From: Echinarachnius parma
Taxonomy: Eukaryota; Echinodermata; Echinoidea; Clypeasteroida; Echinarachniidae
Direction of reading: 5' to 3'
NCBI GenBank assembly: GCA_037951105.1
Contig: JBAMJV010001345.1
Coordinates: 169,602 to 233,601, forward strand
Length of the DNA stretch: 64,000 nucleotides
Shown here piece after piece: positions 1 through 12,500 of this stretch. Each line of letters starts with the position of its first letter. The first letter of the stretch is position 1. The translations under genes were made by a program, and so were the position numbers. The notes under the pieces are model-generated. The model was given only the letters and a program-made list of their open reading frames with translations. It ran no database searches and had not been told where the DNA came from.

Positions 1-427
1 GGAAAAGTGGCCACTGCAGACAGGTGACCTCTATAGACAGGTTCCTTAACATTGTTTTTTTTTCTATGTTGGGGATCACTTTTGGTGGCCACTATAGACA
101 GGTTGGCGGATTTAGAGAATGGTCCCTATAACATACTTGACTGTATCATACTCATTGCCTAAGTTACAATCCAGGAGAAGTCATTTAGATTTGGGAGAAT
201 TCGGCCTCACAGCATGAGAAGGTTGGAAAGAAAGAGAGACATAGGCATAGAATGGGGAGGCAAAGTAAAGCAGAATAAATCGAGGAAGTACCGGTATCCA
301 AATTTGGATACTCACCGTGAACGATCAGGATAAAATCAGATTTTTTTCTTCTCTTTTTTATTCACTAAAAGATATCAAGTTAATGGTCGGATCACTTTAA
401 TGAATGACATTGTTTTTGAATGTGTAG

Positions 428-531
428 GTGATGAGGAGAAGGCGGAGGCAGGCAAGGAGGAGGGAGGGGAGAAGGAATCAGATACAGCAGGAGACTCCAA
501 GGCAAAGAAGAAAAAGAAACAGAAGCCTGAG
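428..531 (+). CDS. SPEF2: SPEF2 exon 1 of window (charged linker)
   Basis: The acceptor is tgtgtag and the donor is gtaatc. The exon starts with two bases of a split codon and ends in phase 0. It encodes an acidic stretch (DEEKAEAGKEEGGEKES) followed by a basic cluster (KAKKKKKQKPE), which is low complexity and probably disordered. It lies before the kinase-like segment, so it may be an insertion between the ATP-binding loop and the rest of that domain. The frame is fixed by joining exactly to the next exon, since another frame has an immediate stop. Confidence 0.75.
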
Positions 532-3500
532 GTAATCTTGCTTTTAACTCTTTGATGGCCGATTCAGCGTATAATAAACATTGTAGTTTCTAAACATGAT
601 GTTAGGAATACAATTTGTTACATGTATTGATTTGTATTATCATTATGCCTATAAAAATATACTTATAGATTGCAACTGCGCAGCTCAAACTTTGTCTTTG
701 GAATGTGACATGGTACATGACATAAGGTTGTAGATCTGCCCCCAAAACTTATACATTTTGATTGCCTGCTTCGCGAGACAATTAGTTATAATTCTATATC
801 TGTCTATAATCATTATGTCTAACCTACATATTTTGATTGTCTACTTCGTGAGACAAATGGTTAAATTTATATCTGCATTATTACTTGATGTCTAACTAAT
901 CGCAGTTTGGTTAAAGGGGACCACCAGGCAAAGAACAACAGATTATTATATGTTTTGGTACCGTTTTGTGATATCAAATAGATACCCAACTTTTGTAAAG
1001 GGTTGTGTAATTCATAAACAAAGCAATTCATTTCCACCACTTACGGAACCACTACTATTTCCTGGTTCCATACGGGCCAACCATTTGCGAGTGCGCCAAT
1101 GCTATACACTCGTACGTTTGTAGACAATAGATTCCCGGGCGATCCGTTTGCTCTGCACACATTAGTCTTCGCAATTCACACCGCATGAACGCATGCTTTA
1201 GAATGGTGATGCGTTTTCCAATTTTTTTTTCTTTTTCTGGAAACATATTTTTGTGAACTTGTTGATTGAATGGAATACTAAAGATGTTACCTTTCTTTAA
1301 TAAGAATATTATTTTTGGGTGGATGTACCTTTTAACCTTGTCTGAGTCCTAACATGCATATTTTGCTTGCTTGTGTTTGTTGTCTTAGCTGAGTGACAGA
1401 GCCAAGCTGGGTCAGAATAATTTGGATTGCCTGCTTGGCGAGACAAACAGTTCTGTATCTGTATTTGTATTATTTCTATTCAATTGTAGTTTAATTTAAT
1501 TAGTATACCTTATCTGACTCTAACATGCATATTTTGCTTGCTTGTGTTTGTTGTCTTAGCTGAGTGGCCGAGCCAAGCTGGGTCAGAAGGCCGTCAAGCT
1601 GCTACGTAAGGGTCAACCTCTCAAGGATGACCTGCTCATTGACGTCATGGTGGAGGCCGTCAGGTAAGGAAGGCACAATCTCAGGGGCCCGGCCTGTTTC
1701 TTAAAACTTTTGCAATATTATTGTTGTAAGTGTCCAATAAATTCAACTGTCATGGCAATTAAACAGCTGCAATGATCTATGCTGATTGGCTGTTGACTTA
1801 CTAGTTTTAACTAGTTTTACCATATAGAGAAACTGACCAGAAATATATAATATAAATGAAAAAAAGCAAAGAAAAAGGGAATCTTCCGGGATTTGAACCT
1901 GAGATCTCCGGATTGCTAGACGGACGCTCAACCGCCTGAGCTATAGAAAGCCCTAGTACAGTGCTTGTCCCTGAAACCCCTTATTTTTCAATGCTTGTGT
2001 GGTCAGAAGCTATATTATAAACCTGACATAAATCAACTTGGGGATATGCGAGGGATCACCAAAGTGATGCAGCTTTTTTTGACTTACTAGTTTTAATACA
2101 ATAATTAGACATTTACAACAATTGGGAATGGTTTATGAAACAGGGCCTAGCTGGGCCTATATATTCATAAACAACACACTAGCTTAGTTCCATTCTAAGT
2201 CTGTTTTAGGTGACAGCTAGTGCTAAGTAAGCAACTCGGAGTTTTCCTTGTCACTTATGTGTCAGTATTAATTAGCAACCGGCCCCCCTGAAAATTAATG
2301 TTTATTTTTTCCTCTATTTTTCAGATGTGTGCGTAATGAGCATGGTTGGTTCATGGATGCAGCATGGCTTCTAAAAAGAGATGCGGCAAAATGAGCCCCC
2401 ATAAATTTGCATATAAAGCTCAATGCAAAATGAATTTTAGAAAGCTGTTTTAATTCAGGCCTCAGGCTAAATTTAAAGATTGTTTTAATACAGGCAAGCT
2501 TGACAAGTATCCCCAAAAAATATGTTTTACGTTTTTTCTCTCCTCTTCAGACGTGTGCGTGGTTGGATCATGGACGGGTTTTCCACCTCAGAGCACCCAC
2601 AAATTTGCATATGAATCTCAATGCAAAACAAAAATTAGAAAGCTGTTTTAATGCGGGCAGTGAGCTAAATTTAAAGATTGTTTTTCAATGCAGGCAAGCT
2701 TGAAAAGTAGCCCTGAAAAATAATGTTCTATTTGATTTCTCTCCTCTTCAGACGTGTGAGGGACGAGCATGGTTGGATCATGGACGGGTTCCCCACCACC
2801 GTGGGACAGGCCAAGCTGCTGGAGAAGGCTCTCAGCGGGTACGACGCCAACGCCAAGCCCTCCAAGAACAAGCTGAGACAGAGCCGCCTGGCCCTGGACC
2901 CCAACCCTCCCAAGGACCCTCCCCCTCCGGTCAGCGGCATCGATGTGGTCATCCAACTGGACGTCCCCGATCAACTGGCCATGCGCAGGGCAGCGGGAAG
3001 GTCATGTGAGTGCAGTTTAATTATGTGTGTGTAGATTCCACTGTGAACAGATAATCATTTCAAAAGAAATCTGATTTTCAGCACTTGCGTCCATTTGTGG
3101 TTTCTTAAAACCTAAATTGTGATATTCTAATGTGAATTTGACGCAGTGTGCGTCAATGTTTATTTATTTATGTGTTTTTATTTTGTGTTATTTTTGTGTA
3201 TGTTTTTTTGACTGATGGGATTGATGGCCCTTGTCAGCTACATGCTGTTTTTCAAAGAGGTCCGAACCATGTCTGATTCCTTGTTTGATCGCGTATGGCA
3301 TGGTACGGTATGGTCTTTATAGACAGGTTTGACTGTAATTAATATATCTCCTTCCCTTTATATGTACATTATATTCTTATGTCCAATGACCTCAATTGTC
3401 CTACCAGATGCGTCCCAAGCCGAAGAGGAGTTCCACCAGGAGTTCAAGCCCCCTCCGGACGGCAGTGCCTCTGGCGTGGGCAAACAGGAGAAGGTCCAGC

Positions 3501-6500
3501 CGGTCAAAGACCCTGCCTATGACCAGGAGCAGATACAACATAGGTGAGAATGGGGGAGTACAATAACGTCGGGCGAGAGAGTTAAGAGCGTTTAGTCATT
3601 TTTCGGCATTTATTCGATCTTGTAGAATGGGGCCTATCTTTCGCAACCAACGATATATCAGTTTCATACTTATCAGTTAATCATATAGTCATGATATCTG
3701 TAAAGAAATAGAAAAGGAATTAATTGCTCTACATTTTGTGTTTGGGAAGCAGTATGATCTATGTGTAAATTTGCGCTCAAAATAATTACAGTGATTTAGA
3801 TATAAAATTGTTAAATATAAAAAACACATATTCTGATATTTACTGTCATTTTTTCCTCCAGAATCACGGGTTTCCAGGATTCTTGGAAGAAGCTAGATAA
3901 GTGGTTCTCGGGGTTCAACATCCTTCAGAAGGTGGACGTTGGTCGGGAGTGGGACGAAGCATTCCAGGCCGTCCAGGCTGTCATGGTCCAGACCAAGGAA
4001 AAGGTAATTATAATCACAACACCAGCAAATCTCTAATGAAAATTGACATATAGTAAGGCCAAGAATTATTTGGACACCTTGAAAAAATCACTTTAATTTA
4101 AATGATGCTAGAACAAATTTTGAAGAAAATGTTTGGTAAAAAGCTGCCTAAAATTCATTGTATGTGTTTATTAGATGCTGCTTTGTTGAAATCAAGATAA
4201 AATATAAGACCATTTTTGAAAAATTATCAAAATAGTTAGTTTCCTATTTTTCAGGGTGTCCAAATAATTGTTGGCTACACTGTATTTCAATTATAATACG
4301 ATCTAATACTAATACAATCAAACATGGTATATGAGAGAGGGACCAAGCATTCCAGGCCGTCCAGGCTCTCATGGTGCAGCTAGACCGAGGAAAAGGTAAT
4401 AACGTGGGAGTGTGTTTCCTAGGCAACTGGCTGCAACACTCCCTAGGGAGTGGGAAATGTGCACTTTATGTGCAGGAGTGATTGCAGTGTGTATCCGTTG
4501 AATAATAATAGTAAAATACATCATAATTATTTCAAAAGAAATCAGATTATCAGCTCTTGTGTCCATTTGTGGTTCCTCATTACCTAAATTGTGATATTCT
4601 AATGTGAATTTGACGCTCTCAATGTCACACTTACACGCAGTGTGCGTCAATGGTTTTTTTTTTATGTGTTTTTATTTTGTGTTATTTTTGTGTATGTTTT
4701 TTTGACTGATGGGATTGATGGCCCTTGTCAGCTACATGCTGTTTTTCAAAGAGGTCCGAACCATGTCTGATTCCTTGTTGATCGCGTATGGTATGGTATT
4801 GTCTTTATAGATGGGTTTGCCTGTAATTAATATATCTCCATCCCTTTATATGAACATTATATTCTTTTGCCGATTGACCTCAATTGTCCCACCAGATGCG
4901 TCCCAAAGTAAAGTGCTGTATAATACTCACATGTATAGGGCTAAATAAATAACTGTTATTATTATTATTATAACAATCTCAACATCAGCAAATCTCTAAT
5001 TAAATTTGACATATTTCAGTGGTACATGTTACTACACTAAAACAATCAAACATTGTACCGTAAACCGGGGTGACTAATTTGGCCACCGGGGTGACTTTGG
5101 CCACTTTTTGAGAAGGATGTATTTTCATCAAAATCTCACTCTTTAGAACTAATTTCTGATTCTATACATTACCCTATAGGAATATATTTGAAACAATAAG
5201 AAATTTGTTCTAAAAAGTAAGGCTTGATGAACATGCATTCATCTCAAAAAGTGGCAAAAGTCAACCCGGTTTACGGTATTAAATTGTATTGTATTATATT
5301 ATTATTGTATGTATTAATAATAAAATATTGAATTAAATTTATATAGCGAATCATATGAATAAACATCTCTTTGTGCTTTACAGTAATGCATTGATGCATT
5401 GTACACTGTTAAAATCTGACACCAACTGTCACCTTTTCGCAAGGTCTATGAAACTATCCCACATCATCTTACATAATGATATTGGTATATTGATTGAAGT
5501 CTCAAATATCACTTTAAAAATCCTAATTCTCTGTCCATCTTCTTCATCTCTTTCCCCTGAAGATTGAGAAAGCGAAGGACGATGCGTCAAAGGCCGAGGA
5601 CGAGGCATCCCGGACAGCGGAGGAACCTCCCTCCACGGCCGCCGACTCCAGCTCGGCCATGCCCACTGACGGACTGGACTCTAATGCTACCCAGCAGGCT
5701 GATACAACACAGGTACGTACGGTCGATTAAACCTGTGTTAGCAACCACCTGTCTATAGCAGCCAACGTACCTGTAGTGCATGGCCATCAAAAGTCAAACC
5801 TGTCTTAGCAGTGGCATGTCTAGCAACCAACCTGCCTAGATAGTAGCCATCAAACCCGATATTCTGCAGGAAAAAAAACATTATTGTAAATATGGTACCG
5901 GTTTACAGAGGTCACCTGTAATACACAGTGGCCACTTTTCTTTTTTCGCTTTATTAATAGGTAGTCACTAAAGACAGGTTTCACTGTATAGGGCTCCGTT
6001 ATAAAGATACTGTACTCCATTGCAAGAAGAAATTCTGCAGTTGCATGATAGTTTTCATAATAGTAAAGAGTTTGCCTTTTGGGGAATTTCGTTGACATGT
6101 ACAGCTCAAAATAATGAAATATTGTTTTTACTGTTCTTTCTGATTTATGAACCATCGTCTTCTGTAAGGTTATGATTGCGTTAACTTCTTTGCATATACA
6201 TGTACTTCCAGCAACAAAAAATATGTTATAATACTATGCTCATACTTTCTATAATATGGATGACGTATGTATCAATGTTGTTGTTTTCGCCCCAGGCCAG
6301 TGTATCTGAAGCTGACAAGTCTGCAGCGCCAGCGTCACCTGGGGGATCTAGAGCCGGTAAATATTCTCATATCATTAAAGCCCATGCACACTTCCAGATC
6401 AAACGATTAAAGATCTGAACTATATATATATACTACATGCTTTAAGTACGCTGCTTTAATTCAGATCAGATCAGAATCGGATTGTGTAGCGTGTGGTAGG

Positions 6501-9500
6501 CTTAGAATGTACTTTATAACTTAGAAGATTCTCAAAGCGACTGGCTAGAATGCTCCCTAAGGAGTGAAAAATATGCACTTTGTTTTGAGGAATGATTGCA
6601 GTGTGTATCTGTTGACTAAGTTAACAATAATGATAATAATGTAAAGTGCTATGATACTCATTCGAATAGCGCTATATTAAATTTTTAAAAACATTATTAT
6701 TATCATTGAATATCATCCTAGTGATTGCGGAATACAATTCCAACCCATGAATGCATTTTATTACATTTGCATAGGTTCGGCCAAGGGCAAGGGATCAGCG
6801 AGAGGGCGTTCACCTAAAGGAGATAAGGCTAAGCGGTCCAGCAGCAAGGGCTCGCGCAGTGGCAGCGCCAAGAGATCTGCATCCAAAGATGGTAAGGAAC
6901 GCATGACGTGATTTTGCTGTTAGGTGAAAACCTCACTTTGAGGGCCTGAACTGCGGTGTGATTTCTGAGCTCTCAAGCCTGCACCCAGTAGATTTTTATC
7001 AGGGTTGGCACTTTCTTATCACTAGCCCCTCTCTCTGCGATAGCACTGTGCCTCGGGGGCAGTTAACACAGCTGGGATTGTTGACAGTATGTGTTAAAAC
7101 TGTCAGAAACTTATAAGAATGTGACCGAGTTGATTACCACGATGGTGGAAATCAAACTAACGACAGAATCACCTAATGGTTAACCCGTGATAGGGACCTT
7201 TCCATGGGGTAAACAATATTGACCACATTCACATCAACCAGTGATAATCGTTCATCGAGTTGTTCTTTGTAGCAGCAGTTTAACCATTGAAATGTCTTTG
7301 TTCGGTTTAATGATTGTACCATATTTGTGACAAAAGGACTGTCAATCTTTAATTCATTTGACATTATAGTTATTCGGCGACTAACTTCATATGTAATTTG
7401 TAGGACTATCATCTTCTAGCTGAATAAACTAGATCAATATTACAGATAAAAATAAATGTGGATGTGCATTAAAAAATGTTTTGTGCAATAGATTGTTTGA
7501 AATAATAATAACATATGCATAATTGAAAGTGGTAAATCGTGTTCTTTGTGGTATTTGTGATCCTACAAATTATTCTGGAAAATAATGAAAATTAAGTAAA
7601 GTATTAACTATTGAATTCATGCTGTGATCATAATTTCAATGCAAGCTAAAGGAAAGAAAGAAGGCAAGGAGAAAGGCAAAGGTATATATATAGTTTGTTA
7701 AAGATTTTCACTTGATTTTGCAGTGTTTTTACTGATATGATGCATACTAACCAGAATTTGCAATGTTGCATTAACCCTAATCCCACTGGGTTATTTTGGT
7801 CACTTGAGTCCACTGGGGGGGGGGGGGGGGGGGGGGGGCCTTTTTGGCCCCCCCTCAAATCTCGGCAATGAATGGACTGATCGACTTGAAAATTGGCACA
7901 TACATAAAACAAGTCAAGTAGAATAAGAATTTGAAAAAGAAAAAAAAATTTGGACCATTATTTTTTTTTTTATAATTAATTGAAATTTTGAATATGCACA
8001 TTTTTGACGATTTTGGGAAAAAATTGGTATTTTCATCTAAAATCAAAAGAAATTACAGGATTTCTTCAGGTTTTCTGTAAAAATACTTTCAAATGATGTT
8101 ATTCATCATATCCATGTTTTTTATGGTGATAAAATATATCACTAATTTGCATAAATATGCAAATTAGTATTCCCGGATTTATCCACATTGTTTTCATTCT
8201 TATGTATTTTATTGTTTTTTGTTGTTGTTGTTTTGTTTTTTTTAGAAGAATTTATCTCTGAAGTGTATGAATTCAACTAATAACAAAGATATAATCCAAA
8301 TTATAATTAAAAGTAACAATTATAACAGATTTGGAGTTTACATGGCATCGGATATAGGAATTACATAGAAACCTGTACAAAAATTACATTTTTTTGTGAC
8401 GGACGAGCAATTATCGACCTCTAAAATCAGTTCTACAGGTCCGACCGGGGTGAATTACATATCAAAACATGTGGGAGACTTGAGAGAAAATAGTCATGAA
8501 GTTTGAACGTGAAATTCCAAGCGGTCTAGATGCACGTCGAAAAAAACGACAGGGGGGGGGCCAAAAAGGCCCCCCCCCCCCCCCCCAGTGGGATTAGGGT
8601 TAACAAATAAACAAATAAACATTTTTCGCACCTTTTACATTTCAGGCTTATATAATAGCATGCAAACAGAAACCTCCAAACTTTGCCAAATTATCTATAA
8701 TTAAATTTGTTGGTATTATTATTGCTTAGATTGTATAAAGGTGATTGATTGTTGAAATATTTATTTATAGTCCTATTGCAAGGGTATCGATCTACTCAAA
8801 GTCCACCATTCAATTTGTAGAATTGAGCTCATCCCAGCATTATTGCGTGCAGTGATTCTACAATAAAATATTAATGAAAAAGAATAACAATACATATATT
8901 TTATATAGCGCGTAACACATTGTCGATGTCGGTCCATATGTGCTTGTATTATTAACCTAGTCATTATTGCTACAATTCAAACCTGTACAATTATCTTGCG
9001 CATCATCTCAACTCCCCAAGGAGTATAATAGCTAACCGCAGCCATATGATAGTGCTCAAGATAATTTACACACAACCATGCAGGTACCCATTTATACTCC
9101 TGGGTAGAGATTTCTGATGGACATAAATACTGATCTGTTTCGAACTCTGGACCTCTAAGTTTGAAGTCAAACACCCATCAGATTGTGCCACACACCTCTA
9201 TAAACTAAACAAGTGTCAATTAATGTTAAAGATGTTGTTCCGCGTAAATAAAACGCAATGTGTGAATTATGTCAATTACTGTTTTGATGTTGGTCATTAA
9301 TAAGGCTTGCAGCACAACTTGCAACATGGTTTGCTTTTATTAAGTTAACAATAATGTGTGTGAAAAATTTCTAGGTAAATCTTGGTGTATGATTTATGGG
9401 CTTGGAGCATATGGTTTGGAATCTTTAAGTCTAAGATTAAATTCTTATAAATTCAATATTGTTGCTAGGACTTGGAGTGTGGCATATGGGTACGTCTTGA

Positions 9501-12500
9501 AGTAAATGATGAAATTCTTATAAATTCAATAATGTTGGTATAACATTTTATGGTCTCAGCCAGATCAGGAGCAGTCACAAACATGTTATGACATTTCCTA
9601 TTAACGCTTGATGATTATAATACTAATAGATACAAAGAAGTCTCATTGCCTACATCAAGCATTATGACTGAAATTCACAAACCTTTATGTAACTAACCAT
9701 GGCTTAGAATTATGAAAACTTCTTGTTGTCAAGTTAACAGTGGAAATTGCATTTGCTAATCTATAATGATACAGCTGTAAGTGTTTTCTAACCACCACCA
9801 ACAAACAAAACTCAACATCTGAGAACATAGACCTTTACTTGATGTCTTTGAACATGTGTAGCTATAACATTGTACAAAAGTAAAGAAGGCTACATTTTCT
9901 CTTCATCAGTTTACCAATGCCGCTTCATAAAGTTTTAAAAAATGGTCTAAAATCATGAATCTTTGTGTCAAGGGGCCCTGAATGATCAAAACTGCACATC
10001 TAACTTCAAATATTTTTGCTGAATGCATACAACATTTCTAGAATCATTTCATTGTCATACCCATAGTGCACTAACTTTAGTCATTTTGAATGGCAGAAAT
10101 TTTGCATTTTTAGACTATTTTACCAAAAACATAACTATTTCTTTACTTTTTTCTTTTTAAAAACAGTGTGAAACGAGGCATTTTTCCCTCATATTTTTTA
10201 CCATTTGCAGACTATTTATAGAGAAAGAAAAAAGCTTAAAAATCAATTTTTAATGGACTTTTTTTTTTTTTTTAAAGTTCAATTATTTTATTTTGAGCAG
10301 TAAAATCATGCACTCTTATTAATCCCCATTTTGATCTCTAATAATTCCAGGTGGGGCATCACCCAAGAGGAAGGGATCCCGAAGCAAGTCTCCCAAGAAG
10401 GGTCGCACCCCGACCCCTGAACCCGAACCAGAGCCAGAGCCTCCCCAGGAACCCACTGGCCCCCCTCCTCCGCAGCCTGGCTCCGAGGACTGGGTCTATG
10501 TGAATGAACCTATTGATGAGGTAGGGGAGAGAATGATTGTGAATAATGCTACTATTAATGGGGCGGTATTCTACTAAATTTCATAACCTTGGACTAACTA
10601 TTCCACACTTAAGTCCACACCTCAGATTAGTTAAACTATAGTCACTTTAGGCTGGCTTAAAGTCATAAACAGGCCTACCAGAATACAACATTTTAGTCTG
10701 GACTAAAGTTATCAACTTAGTCTTGAGAACGCCCTAGCCTCCCCCCCCCCCCCCCCCCCCCCCCCCACTCCCTTCTCTGGTACAATACAGAGGCCCTGAA
10801 CATGAGAGCCAGCAAGCATGTCTTCAGATAAATTGAATCCATCATTATTATTATTATTAATATTATTAAAAGTTCTCTCTTCCAGCATTGCTCGGCTACA
10901 GCCAGGGTAATAATAAATTATGCAGTATAATGCGCTTCTAGGTTGATGGAGCAATATAAATGCTGATCTAGTATCATTATTATTATCTGTTATTGCGAAT
11001 GCCCTAGCCCCCCACTGGGACAACACCTGGGGGCCAGCAAGCATGTCTTCAGATAAATCGATTTAGATATTATATCAAACTAATCATTACTAAAAGTTCT
11101 CTCTTCCATCTGTTATTGTCGCAGAATCTTGCGAATGCCATAGCCCCCCACTGGGACAACACAGAGGCCACGTACCTGGGGGCCAGCAAGCATGTCTTCA
11201 GATAAATCGATTTAGATATTATATCAAACTAATCATTATCATTACTAAAAGTTCTCTCTTCCATCTGTTATTGTCGCAGAATCTTGCAAATGCCATAGTC
11301 CCCCACTGGGACAACACAGAGGCCACGTACCTGGGGGCCAGCAAGCATGTCTTCAGATAAATCGATTTAGATATTATATCAAACTAATCATTATCATTAC
11401 TAAAAGTTCTCTCTTCCATCTGTTATTGTCGCAGAATCTTGCGAATGCCATAGCCCCCCACTGGGACAACACGGAGGCCACGTACCTGGGGGCCAGCAAG
11501 CATGTCTTCAGATAAATCGATTTAGATATTATATTAAACTTATCATTATCATTACTAAAAGTTCTCTCTTCCATCTGTTATTGTCGCAGAATCTTGCAAA
11601 TGCCCTAGCCCCGCACTGGGACAACACAGAGGCCACGTACCTGGGGGCCAGCAAGCATGTCTTCAGATAAATCGATTTAGATATATTAAACTTATCATTA
11701 TCATTACAGATAAATCGATTTAGATATATTAAACTTATAATTATCATTACTAAAAAGTTACTAAAAGGGGCCAGCAAGCATGTCTTCAGAAACATTTGCA
11801 CCTATCATAAATGCTGATCTATTATCATTATTATCTGTTATTGTCGCAGAATCTTGCGAATGCCCTAGCCCCCCACTGGGACAACACGGAGGCCACGTAC
11901 CTGGGGGCCAGCAAGCACGTCTTCAGGAACATCCGCCTGGAGAGGGAGGACATCTACCACTACTACTACCGCATCAGGCGCAACTTTGAGTCGTACCTGC
12001 GCCGCCCGGACAGCAAGCAAGAGTTTGTCAACATGTGGCAGCGGGAGTACAACGAGATTGCAGAGGACATGAGGGATGACGAAGAGACTAAAGCCGAGCT
12101 GCACCAGAGAGTGCAGGTGAGAGAAAAATCAGACATTAATCATAATAATTATATATTTATAATGGGCACATATCTGTCAGCAGACACTCTTGGCGCACAA
12201 CTACCAATATTACCCCTTGTGCACTTTCTCAACTCCCCGCAAAAACTCCAGCAAATTTCAGTTCAGAGAGTACAGGTAAGACAAAATCAGACTTTTCAGT
12301 AAGACTATGGCGGTTATGGAAGGGGATGTATTTAACAGGGTCATCATCTATCATCATCTTCATCATCATCATTATGAGTATTATTTATATTGTTATTATT
12401 ATTATTATTGGTATTATTTTTGTTTCTTCACAATGTTATTGCTGATTGCTGTTTGATTGCTCAGGATCTGAAGGAGCAGCTTTGGGAGATGTCCGATGAG

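Noticed and set aside
1055-1246. 63-residue minus-strand frame in the first intron
   Set aside because: It lies within intron sequence with no motif, no family resemblance and ordinary composition for a chance frame.
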